From the NCBI GenBank assembly GCA_017436225.1, contig JAFSDM010000016.1, positions 1 through 58,518 on the forward strand: 58,518 nt of DNA, written 5' to 3'. Under the pieces are notes generated by a model that saw only the letters and a program-made list of their open reading frames with translations, was not told where the DNA came from and ran no database searches. Numbering within the stretch: the stretch's first letter is position 1; each line of letters begins with the position of its first letter. The translations under genes were made by a program, and so were the position numbers. Below are positions 43,540-51,447 of the stretch, one piece after another. Source of the stretch: Clostridia bacterium. Its GTDB lineage: Bacteria; Bacillota; Clostridia; Oscillospirales; Acutalibacteraceae.

Positions 43540-43667
43540 GGCCGTCCGGGGACGGCCAAATTAAACCCGTAAATTTCGCATTAAACGTTTGCGCAAGCAA
43601 ACCGATAGTTTTTGCGAAGCAAAATGATAGTTATAAGTTTATAGTTCGGGTTTAACTGCTCACCCTA
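43540..43667. repeat. Repeat cluster: ggccgtcc palindrome, family C, family D
   Basis: The palindrome ggccgtcc/ggacggcc (43540-43557) is followed by a family-C element (43583-43644, hairpins tttgcgcaagcaaa and ttttgcgaagcaaaa) and a family-D copy (43644-43667). Together these fill the gap between convergent genes. No gene was seen. Confidence 0.7.
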
Positions 43668-43685
43668 TCCAAAGCCACAACATTT

Positions 43686-44168
43686 TTACCCTTTAAAAAC
43701 CTTTTTAAAATCCTCGGCGGTTCCAAGGGTGAAGCCATTTTTCTTAATTATAAAAAACGAGCCGTCCCTACACCTTATGGAAAAACAGTTTTTTGTTTCA
43801 AAGCTTTTGTAAATTTCGTTTAAAGGCAGGCTTTTTTCATCGCCTGATGAGGTGTGAAGGGTTATAACACCATTTTCAAGCGAATAATTATATTCAATAG
43901 GATTACCGTTTTCGCTAAGAGTTTCTTTATACATATTTTTACTGTTTGTAACAAAAACAATAAACATTGCTACAAGGGCAAGTAAAAAGGGGATTGTAGC
44001 CGAAAGATTTACCACATTGTAAACAAAATAATCTATAAGGCGTGAAATTATTGATAAAATACATACCGCATAAAGCACCAGATAAAGGGGTGTTTTTAAA
44101 TAAAGGTGTCTATTCACTTCACGAATATCCTTTATTGAAAGTATTGTGCTGTTTTTAAACTTGTTCAT
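43686..44168 (-). CDS. YcxB-like small membrane protein
   Basis: The product is 160 residues. Two transmembrane helices (about 27-47 and 57-76, the latter LLALVAMFIVFVTNS) are followed by a soluble YcxB-type domain. That domain has IEYNYSLENGVITLHTSSGDEKSLPLNEIYKSFETKNCFSIRCRDGSFFIIKK. The ATG at 44168 has aaaggagctttt upstream. The family function is unknown. It is downstream of pncB on the same strand, 79 bp away. Confidence 0.75.
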   Translation of the reverse strand: MNKFKNSTILSIKDIREVNRHLYLKTPLYLVLYAVCILSIISRLIDYFVYNVVNLSATIPFLLALVAMFIVFVTNSKNMYKETLSENGNPIEYNYSLENGVITLHTSSGDEKSLPLNEIYKSFETKNCFSIRCRDGSFFIIKKNGFTLGTAEDFKKVFKG

Positions 44169-44247
44169 AAAAGCTCCTTTAAAATTCCTTTAATTAAGCT
44201 AAATATATGGCGAAAATAGATAATGCAATATAGCAATTATCTACAAT

Positions 44248-45693
44248 TTACCCTTTAACAGAATGTTTTTCTAAAAGGTGCGCCCTTTCATTCCAAAGGC
44301 TTTTAGAAAGGTCAACATAATAGGTGTGAGGCTTTTCAAAACGCTTAACCTCATCCCAAAGGGTTTCCACCTGCTGCTTGCAGTATTCGGCAGATTTTAA
44401 AACGCTGGGACATTCGTAAACACATTTGCCCTTGTCAAAAATACGTTTTGCAAGCGGAACCGCAGTAAAGTTAGTAACGGTTTTACGCTTCCAGGTATGC
44501 TCGGGGTCAAAAATTTCATAGGGGGCAGAATCATCAATAACCTCATTTTGAAGGGTCATAACATCGGCAATCGCCTTGCCCGTTTCATTATCAAAAAGGC
44601 GCCAAACCTTTTTAAAGGACGGAATGGTAATTTTAGCAATGTTTTCGCTGATTTTAATTTTGGGAATAATGTTGCCCTCGGGTGTTCCAACGGCAACAAG
44701 CTTGTAAACGCCGCCGAAAACCGCCTCGGATGATGCGGTAATAAGCCTTTCGCCAACGCCAAAGCTATCTACCGCCGCACCTTGAACAAGCATATCACGG
44801 ATTAGATATTCATCTAAAGAATTTGAAACACAGATTTTGCAATCGGGGAAGCCGGCATCATCAAGCATTTTGCGAACCTTTTTGGTAAGGTAGGTAATGT
44901 CGCCGCTATCAATACGAACACCGAGCGGGCGAAAGCCCTTTGGCACAACAACCTCATTAAACACTCTTATAGCGTTGGGAATACCCGATTTTAAAACGTT
45001 ATATGTATCTACAAGCAGCATACAGCTGTCGGGATATCTTTCGGCGTAGGTTTTAAAGGCGGTGTATTCATCCTTATAAAGCTGAACCCAACTGTGCGCC
45101 ATAGTACCCGATGGCTTTACGCCAAAATCCTTAGCCGCCTTAACGCAGGAGGTACCAATGCAACCGCCGATTATAGCCGAACGGGCGCCTAAAATAGCGG
45201 CATCATAGCTGTGGGCACGTCTGGCGCCAAATTCTAAAACTGCCTTGCCGTTTGCGGCGCGGACAATTCTGTTTGCCTTGGTGGCAATAAGCGACTGATG
45301 ATTAATGGTAAGTAAAATCATAGTTTCTACTAAAAATGCTTCAATTGCGGGTCCGCGTACCGTTACAATAGGCTCCTTTGGAAAAATCGGTGTGCCTTCG
45401 GGAATAGCCCATACATCGCAGGAAAACTTAAAGCTTGCAAGATACTGTAAAAACTCCTCGCCGAAAAGACCAAGACTTCTCAGGTAATCAATATCCTCTT
45501 TAGTAAATTCAAGCTCGTTACAATATTCAATAAGCTTTGAAAGACCTGCCATTATTGCAAAGCCGCCATCATCGGGAACACGGCGGAAGAACATATCAAA
45601 ATAGCAAATAACATCCCTTTGGTCGGAATAGTAAATTCCGTTTGCCATTGTAAGCTCATATAGGTCCATAAGCATTGTGAGATTTTCTTTCAT
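44248..45693 (-). CDS. pncB: Nicotinate phosphoribosyltransferase
   Basis: This 481-residue enzyme makes nicotinate mononucleotide from nicotinate and PRPP (Preiss-Handler NAD salvage). Typical segments: MLMDLYELTMANGIYY, FDMFFRRVPDDGGFAIMAGL, the active-site region EFGARRAHSYDAAI, SGTMAHSWVQLYKDE, and GVRIDSGDITYLTKKVRKMLDDAG. The C-terminal zinc-less tail is normal for the Firmicutes type. ATG 45693 lies near a weak aagaggattc site. Confidence 0.95.
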   Translation of the reverse strand: MKENLTMLMDLYELTMANGIYYSDQRDVICYFDMFFRRVPDDGGFAIMAGLSKLIEYCNELEFTKEDIDYLRSLGLFGEEFLQYLASFKFSCDVWAIPEGTPIFPKEPIVTVRGPAIEAFLVETMILLTINHQSLIATKANRIVRAANGKAVLEFGARRAHSYDAAILGARSAIIGGCIGTSCVKAAKDFGVKPSGTMAHSWVQLYKDEYTAFKTYAERYPDSCMLLVDTYNVLKSGIPNAIRVFNEVVVPKGFRPLGVRIDSGDITYLTKKVRKMLDDAGFPDCKICVSNSLDEYLIRDMLVQGAAVDSFGVGERLITASSEAVFGGVYKLVAVGTPEGNIIPKIKISENIAKITIPSFKKVWRLFDNETGKAIADVMTLQNEVIDDSAPYEIFDPEHTWKRKTVTNFTAVPLAKRIFDKGKCVYECPSVLKSAEYCKQQVETLWDEVKRFEKPHTYYVDLSKSLWNERAHLLEKHSVKG

Positions 45694-45788
45694 TTTTTGA
45701 ATCCTCTTAAAAACAGAATAATAACCCTTTTAAAATATGTTAAATGGCTGCCGCAAAACTGCAACAGCCATAATACGACCTTTTAAAA

Positions 45789-46133
45789 TTATGCTTCTTC
45801 GGTAATTTCAACGTCGGTGATAACAACGTTCACCTTGGTAACGGCGCTGCCTGTCATACCCTGAAGCTTTTCCTTAACGTTTTGCTGAATTTTTTCGGCA
45901 ATATCGCAAACCTTAAATTTGTCGCTAACCTTAACAAAAAGCTCAATATTGATAATGCCTTCTGCGGTGGAAACGGTAACCGAACGGGTTCCGCCCATTT
46001 TGCCAAGTATTTTAGGCATTGAAATAGGACCGTTAGACATTGAAATAACGCCCTCAGTTTCAAGAGTTGCCATCTCTGTCATTTTGGCGATAACCTCATT
46101 ATTTATAGCTAAGCCTGAAATATTATTTGCCAT
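45789..46133 (-). CDS. Asp23/Gls24 family envelope stress protein
   Basis: This 114-residue DUF322 protein starts at ATG 46133 with aaggaggcttc upstream. It reads MANNISGLAINNEVIAKMTEMATLETEGVISMSNG, then GIINIELFVKVSDKFKVCDIAEKIQQNVKEKLQGMTGSAVTKVNVVITDVE, the full Gls24 pattern. Family members polymerise near the membrane and affect alkaline and envelope stress. It follows spoIIIAH but has its own promoter (TTGTAC, 16 bp, TATAAT on the minus strand at 46194-46167). Confidence 0.92.
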   Translation of the reverse strand: MANNISGLAINNEVIAKMTEMATLETEGVISMSNGPISMPKILGKMGGTRSVTVSTAEGIINIELFVKVSDKFKVCDIAEKIQQNVKEKLQGMTGSAVTKVNVVITDVEITEEA

Positions 46134-46194
46134 AATAGAAGCCTCCTTAGTTTTATGTACACTACTATTATAACACATTTTTTAAAGAGTACAA

Positions 46195-46746
46195 CTATTT
46201 TTTGCTAACAATTTTTATGTTTTGCAAAGAAATTTCGGTTTGGGAGGTTACTGCATCTTGAATTTGCAGAGTTTGACTTGGTAAAAGCGCCTCTGCCGAT
46301 ACAATAACAGTAACATCCTTATCGCCTATAATGGCAATAACCTTTTCAAAGCCCTTTGCCTTAATAAGCGTTTCAATGGCGGCTTCCTTTTCCATTCTTT
46401 CGGCAATAACCGCCATTTTTTCACTCGCCGCACTCTTAGCCTCTTTATCTGAGTCCAGACTTTCAATGGTTTCCTCTAAAAGATTTAAAGCCTCCTCACG
46501 CGCCGCCTTTCGTTCTGCCGCCGCAGTTTTAAAATAATCGGTGGTAGCAGCCGTTTCCATAGCGGGGGTGTCACTTACCGTGCCAACATATTTTGTGTCG
46601 CCCAAATTTTTGTTAGACGAGTTGGCTGTTACAAAGCCTCCCGAGGCAGCACCAAACTGCATATTTAGCCATACCGCTCCGCCAAGAGCGGCTAAAAGTA
46701 GTGCAGTGATTACCTGTTTTGTGCCGAAAATCTTTTTCTTTTTCAT
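46195..46746 (-). CDS. spoIIIAH: Stage III sporulation protein AH
   Basis: This 183-residue protein has an N-terminal transmembrane helix (about 9-30) and an extracytoplasmic YscJ/FliF-like ring-building domain, ending DAVTSQTEISLQNIKIVSKK. SpoIIIAH in the mother-cell membrane binds forespore SpoIIQ to form the feeding channel. The Ala/Glu-rich helical segment and the motif EKVIAIIGDKDVTVIVSAEAL are typical. It is the last gene of the operon. Confidence 0.95.
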   Translation of the reverse strand: MKKKKIFGTKQVITALLLAALGGAVWLNMQFGAASGGFVTANSSNKNLGDTKYVGTVSDTPAMETAATTDYFKTAAAERKAAREEALNLLEETIESLDSDKEAKSAASEKMAVIAERMEKEAAIETLIKAKGFEKVIAIIGDKDVTVIVSAEALLPSQTLQIQDAVTSQTEISLQNIKIVSKK

Positions 46747-46795
46747 TGGTTTTCGCTCCTTAAATATGATTATTAAAAGGTTTTATGCTAAAAAT

Positions 46796-47341
46796 TCAAC
46801 CCGCCTCAGAAATGCTTATTTTTCTGGTTGATATACCAAGCATAGAGCTAACGCAGGATGAAATTAAATCGTAATTCATATTGTTTATACCGTTTGCAAC
46901 AATGGCAACCCCCCTTATCGACGGCTTTTTTTCGGTGACAATAAGCGCCGTTTGGGTTCCGTCCTTTCCCTTTACAATAATGTACTCTTCTTCGCTTTTT
47001 TTGCTTTCCTTGGTGGTAAGTCCGGTGTCGTTTTTATCCTCAGTCTGGTCTAAATCAATTTTATTCTGATTTGCGTAAACATATTCGCCCGAATTTTCTA
47101 AGGTGACTGCAACAACGCAGGCTTTATTCCCCGTAATTGCGGTAACAAGCTCCTTAATTTTTTCTTCAAGTCCTGCGCAGTATTCGGCGTCGCTCTGCTC
47201 GGGGGCAGACTCGGCATCCTCCTTCGAGGGCAGACCGCTAAGCGCAATAAGAAAAATTCCAAGAAAGGTCAAAATAATCAATAGCTTTGTTTTTTTAGAG
47301 GATTTAAGAAGATTTTTAAATAGATTTTTTATGCCGTCCAT
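46796..47341 (-). CDS. spoIIIAG: Stage III sporulation protein AG
   Basis: The product is 181 residues from ATG 47341 (ggatgg upstream). It has a single N-terminal TM helix (LLIILTFLGIFLIALSG), an extracytoplasmic region with an acidic insert (DLDQTEDKNDTGL) and the ring domain ending PSIRGVAIVANGINNMNYDLISSCVSSMLGISTRKISI. SpoIIIAG forms a large ring in the A-Q channel. The start overlaps the preceding gene's end region closely. Confidence 0.94.
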   Translation of the reverse strand: MDGIKNLFKNLLKSSKKTKLLIILTFLGIFLIALSGLPSKEDAESAPEQSDAEYCAGLEEKIKELVTAITGNKACVVAVTLENSGEYVYANQNKIDLDQTEDKNDTGLTTKESKKSEEEYIIVKGKDGTQTALIVTEKKPSIRGVAIVANGINNMNYDLISSCVSSMLGISTRKISISEAG

Positions 47342-47342
47342 T

Positions 47343-47768
47343 TTATACACCATCCACTAAAATTATTCCTGTTTGATTTTTTATAATCTCACTCGCACGG
47401 TTAAAATCCTCGGGATTAGTAAGCTCAACATAGGCTTTTATAATATCTATGCTCTCATTTTCGGTATTATCCGTAATAATCTGTACCTTTTTAAAATTTA
47501 TATCACATTTTTGGAGCAAAATCTCAACGGTGTAGGCGGTAAGGTCGTTTGAAATAGCGGCGGCGTTTACCGTGGCGGTGTCGGAAAAAGCTGCTTCATC
47601 CCATTTTGGCAGATTTAGGTAGTTTTGTCCTACGGTAGAGATTATAACCGCAAGGGTAAAAATTCCCACGGCGTACCTGAAAAGCTCTGCCGATTTTCCG
47701 CTTGGAGCAATAAGCCAAAGCGCCGCAAGAAAAACGGAGGCTACCGATAATATTTTAATAAACTGCAT
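47343..47768 (-). CDS. spoIIIAF: Stage III sporulation protein AF
   Basis: This 141-residue protein has two N-terminal TM helices (about 5-20 and 30-45) and a soluble ring-building domain (ISNDLTAYTVEILLQKCDINFKKVQIITDN). The sequence is divergent but the length, topology and position between AE and AG identify it. It would be a mother-cell membrane component of the channel complex. Confidence 0.93.
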   Translation of the reverse strand: MQFIKILSVASVFLAALWLIAPSGKSAELFRYAVGIFTLAVIISTVGQNYLNLPKWDEAAFSDTATVNAAAISNDLTAYTVEILLQKCDINFKKVQIITDNTENESIDIIKAYVELTNPEDFNRASEIIKNQTGIILVDGV

Positions 47769-47771
47769 ACA

Positions 47772-48896
47772 TTACCCCTTAATGGTTATGGCTATGGCTA
47801 CAATGAATAAAAGTGAGGTAAAAAGTGTAGCCGAAAGCAAAACCGAAAGTCCAAAATCAATAGATTTTAAGATTTTTTCCATTTGCGGCATACCAAATAT
47901 TTCCGCAACACCTGAGCAAACCCACATAGAAACACGCCACAAAAAAAGCTCGGTTATAATGGGCAGAGCCAAAAGTGCGATGGCTAGTACGGCGTAAATT
48001 CCCACCGCCCCGCTAAGTAGGTTAAGGCAGGATTTAACAGCGCCTACCGTTTCGGCAATGGCGGGACCCATTATGGGTATTGAGCTGCCAAGCACCACCT
48101 TTGAGGCTTTAAGTCCTAAGCCATCTGTACTGTTTAAAAAGGAATTTTGAATAGAAAGCACCCCTAAAAACAGGGTAGTGGCAATTCCCATTGCCCAGTT
48201 TGCCGATTTTTTAATCCATTCGGCAAGCCGTATACAAATTGGCACGGGGGAAAGACCTCCGCAAAGGCAAAGGCATATAACCGCCCCCGAAAGCGGCACA
48301 AAAAGGTAGGAAATAAGGTAGGAAATAACCTCTGCCGCGCTAAGCAAAAGCGCCGCAAATCCGCTCGATGCCGAAACCCGACCCGATGATAACAAAACGC
48401 CCCCGTAAACGGGAACAAGCGAGAGCATAAAATCACAAAGCAACCTAATAGCCGCCTTTACCGATTGCATAATGCTAAAAATCGGCGCCGCCGATATAAC
48501 CGAAGCAACAAAGCATACAAAAAGCGCCATACCGTTTTGCTTTTGTTCCAAAATGCCGCCTAGAGATGCGAAAATAAGCAAAACTCCAATAATCACAAGT
48601 GTGGTTTTAAAGGGCTCAAAAAAGCCGTTTCTAAAAATTTCAAGAAGGGTGGTTATAATCCCCGTTTTTGATATATTAAACAGACCTTCGGGGTTATTAA
48701 GGTCGGCCCCCAGTCCGCTAAGAGTATCACCCACGTCACTTGGCAAAATAGAATTTATATCACCCGCACCGCTTTGCTCTAACGCCCGTTTGTAGGGGTC
48801 TAAATCGGTGTTTTCCGCCAAGGCGGTTTGGCAAAAAACTAAAGCTAAAAGCATAATAAGGATTATAAAAAGTCCTGTTTTTTTAATTTTTCTCAT
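47772..48896 (-). CDS. spoIIIAE: Stage III sporulation protein AE
   Basis: The product is 374 residues from ATG 48896, overlapping the spoIIIAD stop (TAATG). It has a signal-like N-terminus, then a conserved polytopic core with repeated hydrophobic segments (TTLVIIGVLLIFASLGGILEQ, SWLVPVYGGVLLSSG-type stretch) and GSSIPIMGPAIAETVGAVKSC. SpoIIIAE is a multi-spanning permease-like component of the engulfment channel. A longer frame upstream overlaps AD and was not used. Confidence 0.94.
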   Translation of the reverse strand: MRKIKKTGLFIILIMLLALVFCQTALAENTDLDPYKRALEQSGAGDINSILPSDVGDTLSGLGADLNNPEGLFNISKTGIITTLLEIFRNGFFEPFKTTLVIIGVLLIFASLGGILEQKQNGMALFVCFVASVISAAPIFSIMQSVKAAIRLLCDFMLSLVPVYGGVLLSSGRVSASSGFAALLLSAAEVISYLISYLFVPLSGAVICLCLCGGLSPVPICIRLAEWIKKSANWAMGIATTLFLGVLSIQNSFLNSTDGLGLKASKVVLGSSIPIMGPAIAETVGAVKSCLNLLSGAVGIYAVLAIALLALPIITELFLWRVSMWVCSGVAEIFGMPQMEKILKSIDFGLSVLLSATLFTSLLFIVAIAITIKG

Positions 48897-49273
48897 TATA
48901 AAAGGGAAAATCCTACCTCCAAAATGTTTTGTAAAATCGGCAGGGAAAGTATAAGCAGAGCCACCTTGCCGGTCATTTGCACCTTTTCGGCAAGCGAGCT
49001 TTGTCCAAAATCGGCACATAACCCCACCGAAAAATTTGTAGCTATGCAAATTCCTGCCGCCTTTATAACATAGTCGCAAAGACCCCTTTCCACCCCGTAT
49101 GAGGTGAGGGTGTCAAGCAAGGCTTCCAGCGGTCTTAAAAGCTCCAAAAGAATAAAAATAAGCAAAATACCGCCCGAGCAAATCGCCGTTATAAGGGCGT
49201 ATTCGGGATGATATTGCTTAAGCATCAGAATAACAATAAGCGCCACCAAAGCAAATAAAGCAAATTTAACCAT
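48896..49273 (-). CDS. spoIIIAD: Stage III sporulation protein AD
   Basis: This 125-residue membrane protein has four hydrophobic segments. YVIKAAGICIATNFSVGLCADFGQSSLAEKVQMTGKVALLILSLPILQNIL is the well-conserved half. It forms part of the operon between AC and AE; the start is ATG 49273 just after spoIIIAC. Confidence 0.95.
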   Translation of the reverse strand: MVKFALFALVALIVILMLKQYHPEYALITAICSGGILLIFILLELLRPLEALLDTLTSYGVERGLCDYVIKAAGICIATNFSVGLCADFGQSSLAEKVQMTGKVALLILSLPILQNILEVGFSLL

Positions 49274-49275
49274 AC

Positions 49276-49470
49276 CTACAAACCAAAAACATCCTTAATT
49301 GTTTCAAAAAGCTCGGCTATTACCTGAATTACCATAAAAAGCACCACAACAAGTCCCGCAAGAGTGGTTAGCATAGCTTGGTCCTCACGCCCCGAGCGTA
49401 TAAGCAGTTGGTTAAGCACCGCCACAATTATTCCAATGGCGGCTATTTTAAAAATAAAATCTATATCCAT
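49276..49470 (-). CDS. spoIIIAC: Stage III sporulation protein AC
   Basis: This 64-residue two-helix membrane protein reads MDIDFIFKIAAIGIIVAVLNQLLIRSGREDQAMLTTLAGLVVVLFMV, the family's signature. SpoIIIAC is thought to form a small oligomeric membrane ring in the channel. It is located 2 bp before spoIIIAD. Confidence 0.95.
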   Translation of the reverse strand: MDIDFIFKIAAIGIIVAVLNQLLIRSGREDQAMLTTLAGLVVVLFMVIQVIAELFETIKDVFGL

Positions 49471-49480
49471 TGTAAAACCC

Positions 49481-49972
49481 TTAAATCATTATTATAAAAA
49501 GCGCAAAGGAAAGCGAAAGAGAAAGCCCTACAGATAATCGACCTTTTACGGCAAGATTTTCTGCCGCCTTTTTTTCCGCCCCCTCAAAGACCTTTATAAA
49601 GTAGTCGCAGTGGTTAATTTGCCCCTCGGTATCGGTTGCGCCAAGCCCCTTAAAAAAAGCGTTTATTTGGTTAAGGTCATTTGATTTCAGGCGAATATCG
49701 TTAGAATTTTCAATTCTTTTCGCTAGATTTTCCCCGTTTTTAAAGGGAAAATCCCCGCTTAAAAAAATATGCTTTTTAAATTCAGGATTTTTAAAGGCAA
49801 GGGCGAAAATTTCATCCACCTCTCTACCGCTAAAGCGAATTTGCTCCCTTACGAAAATCAAAAATTCCTTAAAGCAGGTAATAAATTTACCTTGCTTTTT
49901 AAGGGTTAGGCTGTAATCTAAACCAATCAAAAGGGGGGTTAGTGATAAAAGTAAAATTCCAAGCGTTCTCAT
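49481..49972 (-). CDS. spoIIIAB: Stage III sporulation protein AB
   Basis: The product is 163 residues with N- and C-terminal hydrophobic segments and a soluble middle resembling type II secretion GspF-like proteins (FLIFVREQIRFSGREVDEIFA). It overlaps the 3' end of spoIIIAA by four bases (ATGA-type), typical of this operon. Confidence 0.93.
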   Translation of the reverse strand: MRTLGILLLSLTPLLIGLDYSLTLKKQGKFITCFKEFLIFVREQIRFSGREVDEIFALAFKNPEFKKHIFLSGDFPFKNGENLAKRIENSNDIRLKSNDLNQINAFFKGLGATDTEGQINHCDYFIKVFEGAEKKAAENLAVKGRLSVGLSLSLSFALFIIMI

Positions 49973-50928
49973 AAAAGGGCACTCTCCGCGGTTAGGGCGT
50001 TAAGCTCCGACAGGCGTTTTACGCTAAAGCTGAAATCACGGTGACACATAATAACAAGGTCTATTGCGCCCGTTTTTAAAAGTGCCTTTACGGCGGGGCG
50101 TTTTGAGAGGTCGGCAAAGCTTCCAAGGTGGGCGGTGGTAATTACGCTAACCCCTGAATTAAAGCTTTGAGTAACGGCGTAAACCTCCTCCATATTTCCC
50201 ACCTCGTCAAATGCTATTACGTCGGGAAAAAGGGTGCGAAGAGCCATTTCAATTCCCTTTGCCTTGCTGGCGCCCGTTATGATGTCGGCAGTAATGCCAA
50301 TATCTGTGTATGGAATACCACCGCTTACCGCCGCTATTTCGCCGCGGCTATCTATTATTGCTACCTTTTTACATTCCCCCAAGCTACCATCGGCAAGCTG
50401 CCTTAAAAGGTCACGAAGAAGGGTGGTTTTACCCGTTCCCGGACCGCCGCAAATAAGTATTCCGCCGCCGTTATATTCCTTTAAAATTCCGTCTGCCGAG
50501 TGGGGAACCTCCTTGGCAATTCTAATGTTAATGGAAGAAATATCACGGACAGTTTCTATCTTACCGTTTCTTGCTACAACCCTGCCGCAAATTCCCGCTC
50601 TGTGCCCATTTTCAAGACTTATGTATCCCTCGCAAAGCTCGCCTGCGTGTGAGTAAACCGAGTGTTTGCAAAGTCTTAAAAAGCAGTCCTCAAGGTCACT
50701 TGCGCTGACAAAAAAGCAATCGTTGCGAGGCAACATAAATGCGCCGCTTTTGCAAACAAAAAATTGGCTGGAACCCATTGTAACGGTAAGGGGTCGTCCC
50801 GCCCTGAGCCGTATTTCCTGCACCGCCGCCTTAAGCTCACCGTTCAGGCTTGAAAGCAGGGTTTTTATCCTTTCGGGAAGATAGTTTAAAAGCTGATCAA
50901 ATCTTTTTACTAAAATTTCCTTGTCCAT
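49969..50928 (-). CDS. spoIIIAA: Stage III sporulation protein AA (ATPase)
   Basis: This 319-residue secretion-type ATPase may power the SpoIIIA-SpoIIQ channel. Walker A GGPGTGKTTLLRDLLRQ lies near residues 162-178, with Walker B PDVIAFDEVGNMEE and the N-terminal region LKAAVQEIRLRAGRPL upstream. ATG 50928 has aaggagcttta before it. It is the first gene of the operon; a sigma-E-like promoter lies at 50957-50985. Confidence 0.96.
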   Translation of the reverse strand: MDKEILVKRFDQLLNYLPERIKTLLSSLNGELKAAVQEIRLRAGRPLTVTMGSSQFFVCKSGAFMLPRNDCFFVSASDLEDCFLRLCKHSVYSHAGELCEGYISLENGHRAGICGRVVARNGKIETVRDISSINIRIAKEVPHSADGILKEYNGGGILICGGPGTGKTTLLRDLLRQLADGSLGECKKVAIIDSRGEIAAVSGGIPYTDIGITADIITGASKAKGIEMALRTLFPDVIAFDEVGNMEEVYAVTQSFNSGVSVITTAHLGSFADLSKRPAVKALLKTGAIDLVIMCHRDFSFSVKRLSELNALTAESALL

Positions 50929-50956
50929 TTTAAAGCTCCTTTTTATTTCTTTGTAA

Positions 50957-50985
50957 AGAATATGAAAAGAATTTTAAATTTATGA
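50957..50985 (-). promoter_or_regulatory. Candidate sigma-E promoter of the spoIIIA operon
   Basis: On the minus strand, TCATAAA (50985-50979) and CATATTCT (50964-50957) are separated by 14 bp. They resemble the sigma-E consensus (about kmATATT / CATACAmT). The operon is known to be sigma-E controlled in Bacillus; this match is partial. Confidence 0.55.
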
Positions 50986-50988
50986 CAC

Positions 50989-51020
50989 AAAAAAGCCAAC
51001 CGCGAAAATTCACGATTGGC
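50989..51020 (-). terminator. Terminator downstream of putP and the tandem array
   Basis: On the minus strand the hairpin is gccaatcg (51020-51013) with cggttggc (51002-50995), followed by TTTTTT. Transcripts from putP would read through the tandem repeats before ending here. Confidence 0.8.
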
Positions 51021-51050
51021 AAAAATATTTATTTAGAATTAGAATTGGAT

Positions 51051-51447
51051 GCCTTAAAACTACAAACGATGTGGACGCGGGGTGAAAACTAAGCCGTATC
51101 CGCGAACCCATTCGTAAAAAACGGTCTTGGACCGCGCCACGCGCTTAAAAATCGCCTTAAAACTACAAACGATGTGGACGCGGGGTGAAGGCTAAGCCGT
51201 ATTTGCAAACCTATTCGTAAAAAACGGTCTTGGACCGCGCTACGCGCTTAAAAATCGCCTTAAAACTACAAACGATGTGGACGCGGGGTAAAAGCTAAGC
51301 CGTATCCGCAAACCTATTCGTAAAAAACGGTCTTGGACCGCGCCACGCGCTTAAAAATCGCCTTAAAACTACAAACGATGTGGACGCGGGGTGAAAACTA
51401 AGCCGTATTTGCAAACCTATTCGTAATTGGATAAAACGCCACGCGTT
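51051..51447. repeat. 103-bp tandem repeat array (three full units plus a partial fourth)
   Basis: Units start at 51051, 51154, 51257 and 51360, each opening gccttaaaactacaaacgat and containing gtggacgcgggg, ctaagccgtat, attcgtaaaaaacggt and the hairpin cggtc-ttg-gaccg. Copies differ at a few positions. The last unit ends with aattggataaaacgccacgcg, exactly as in the isolated reverse-oriented copy at 31935-32050. The array lies in the putP 3' untranslated region and its end touches the putP stop codon. Confidence 0.95.

Noticed and set aside
48897..49079. Upstream extension of spoIIIAE
   Set aside because: It overlaps spoIIIAD and reads as non-homologous sequence. The ATG at 48896 has the usual TAATG coupling and a signal-like start.
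51051..51447. Possible CRISPR array
   Set aside because: The repeats are contiguous 103-bp units with no unique spacers, and no cas genes are near. It is a tandem repeat.
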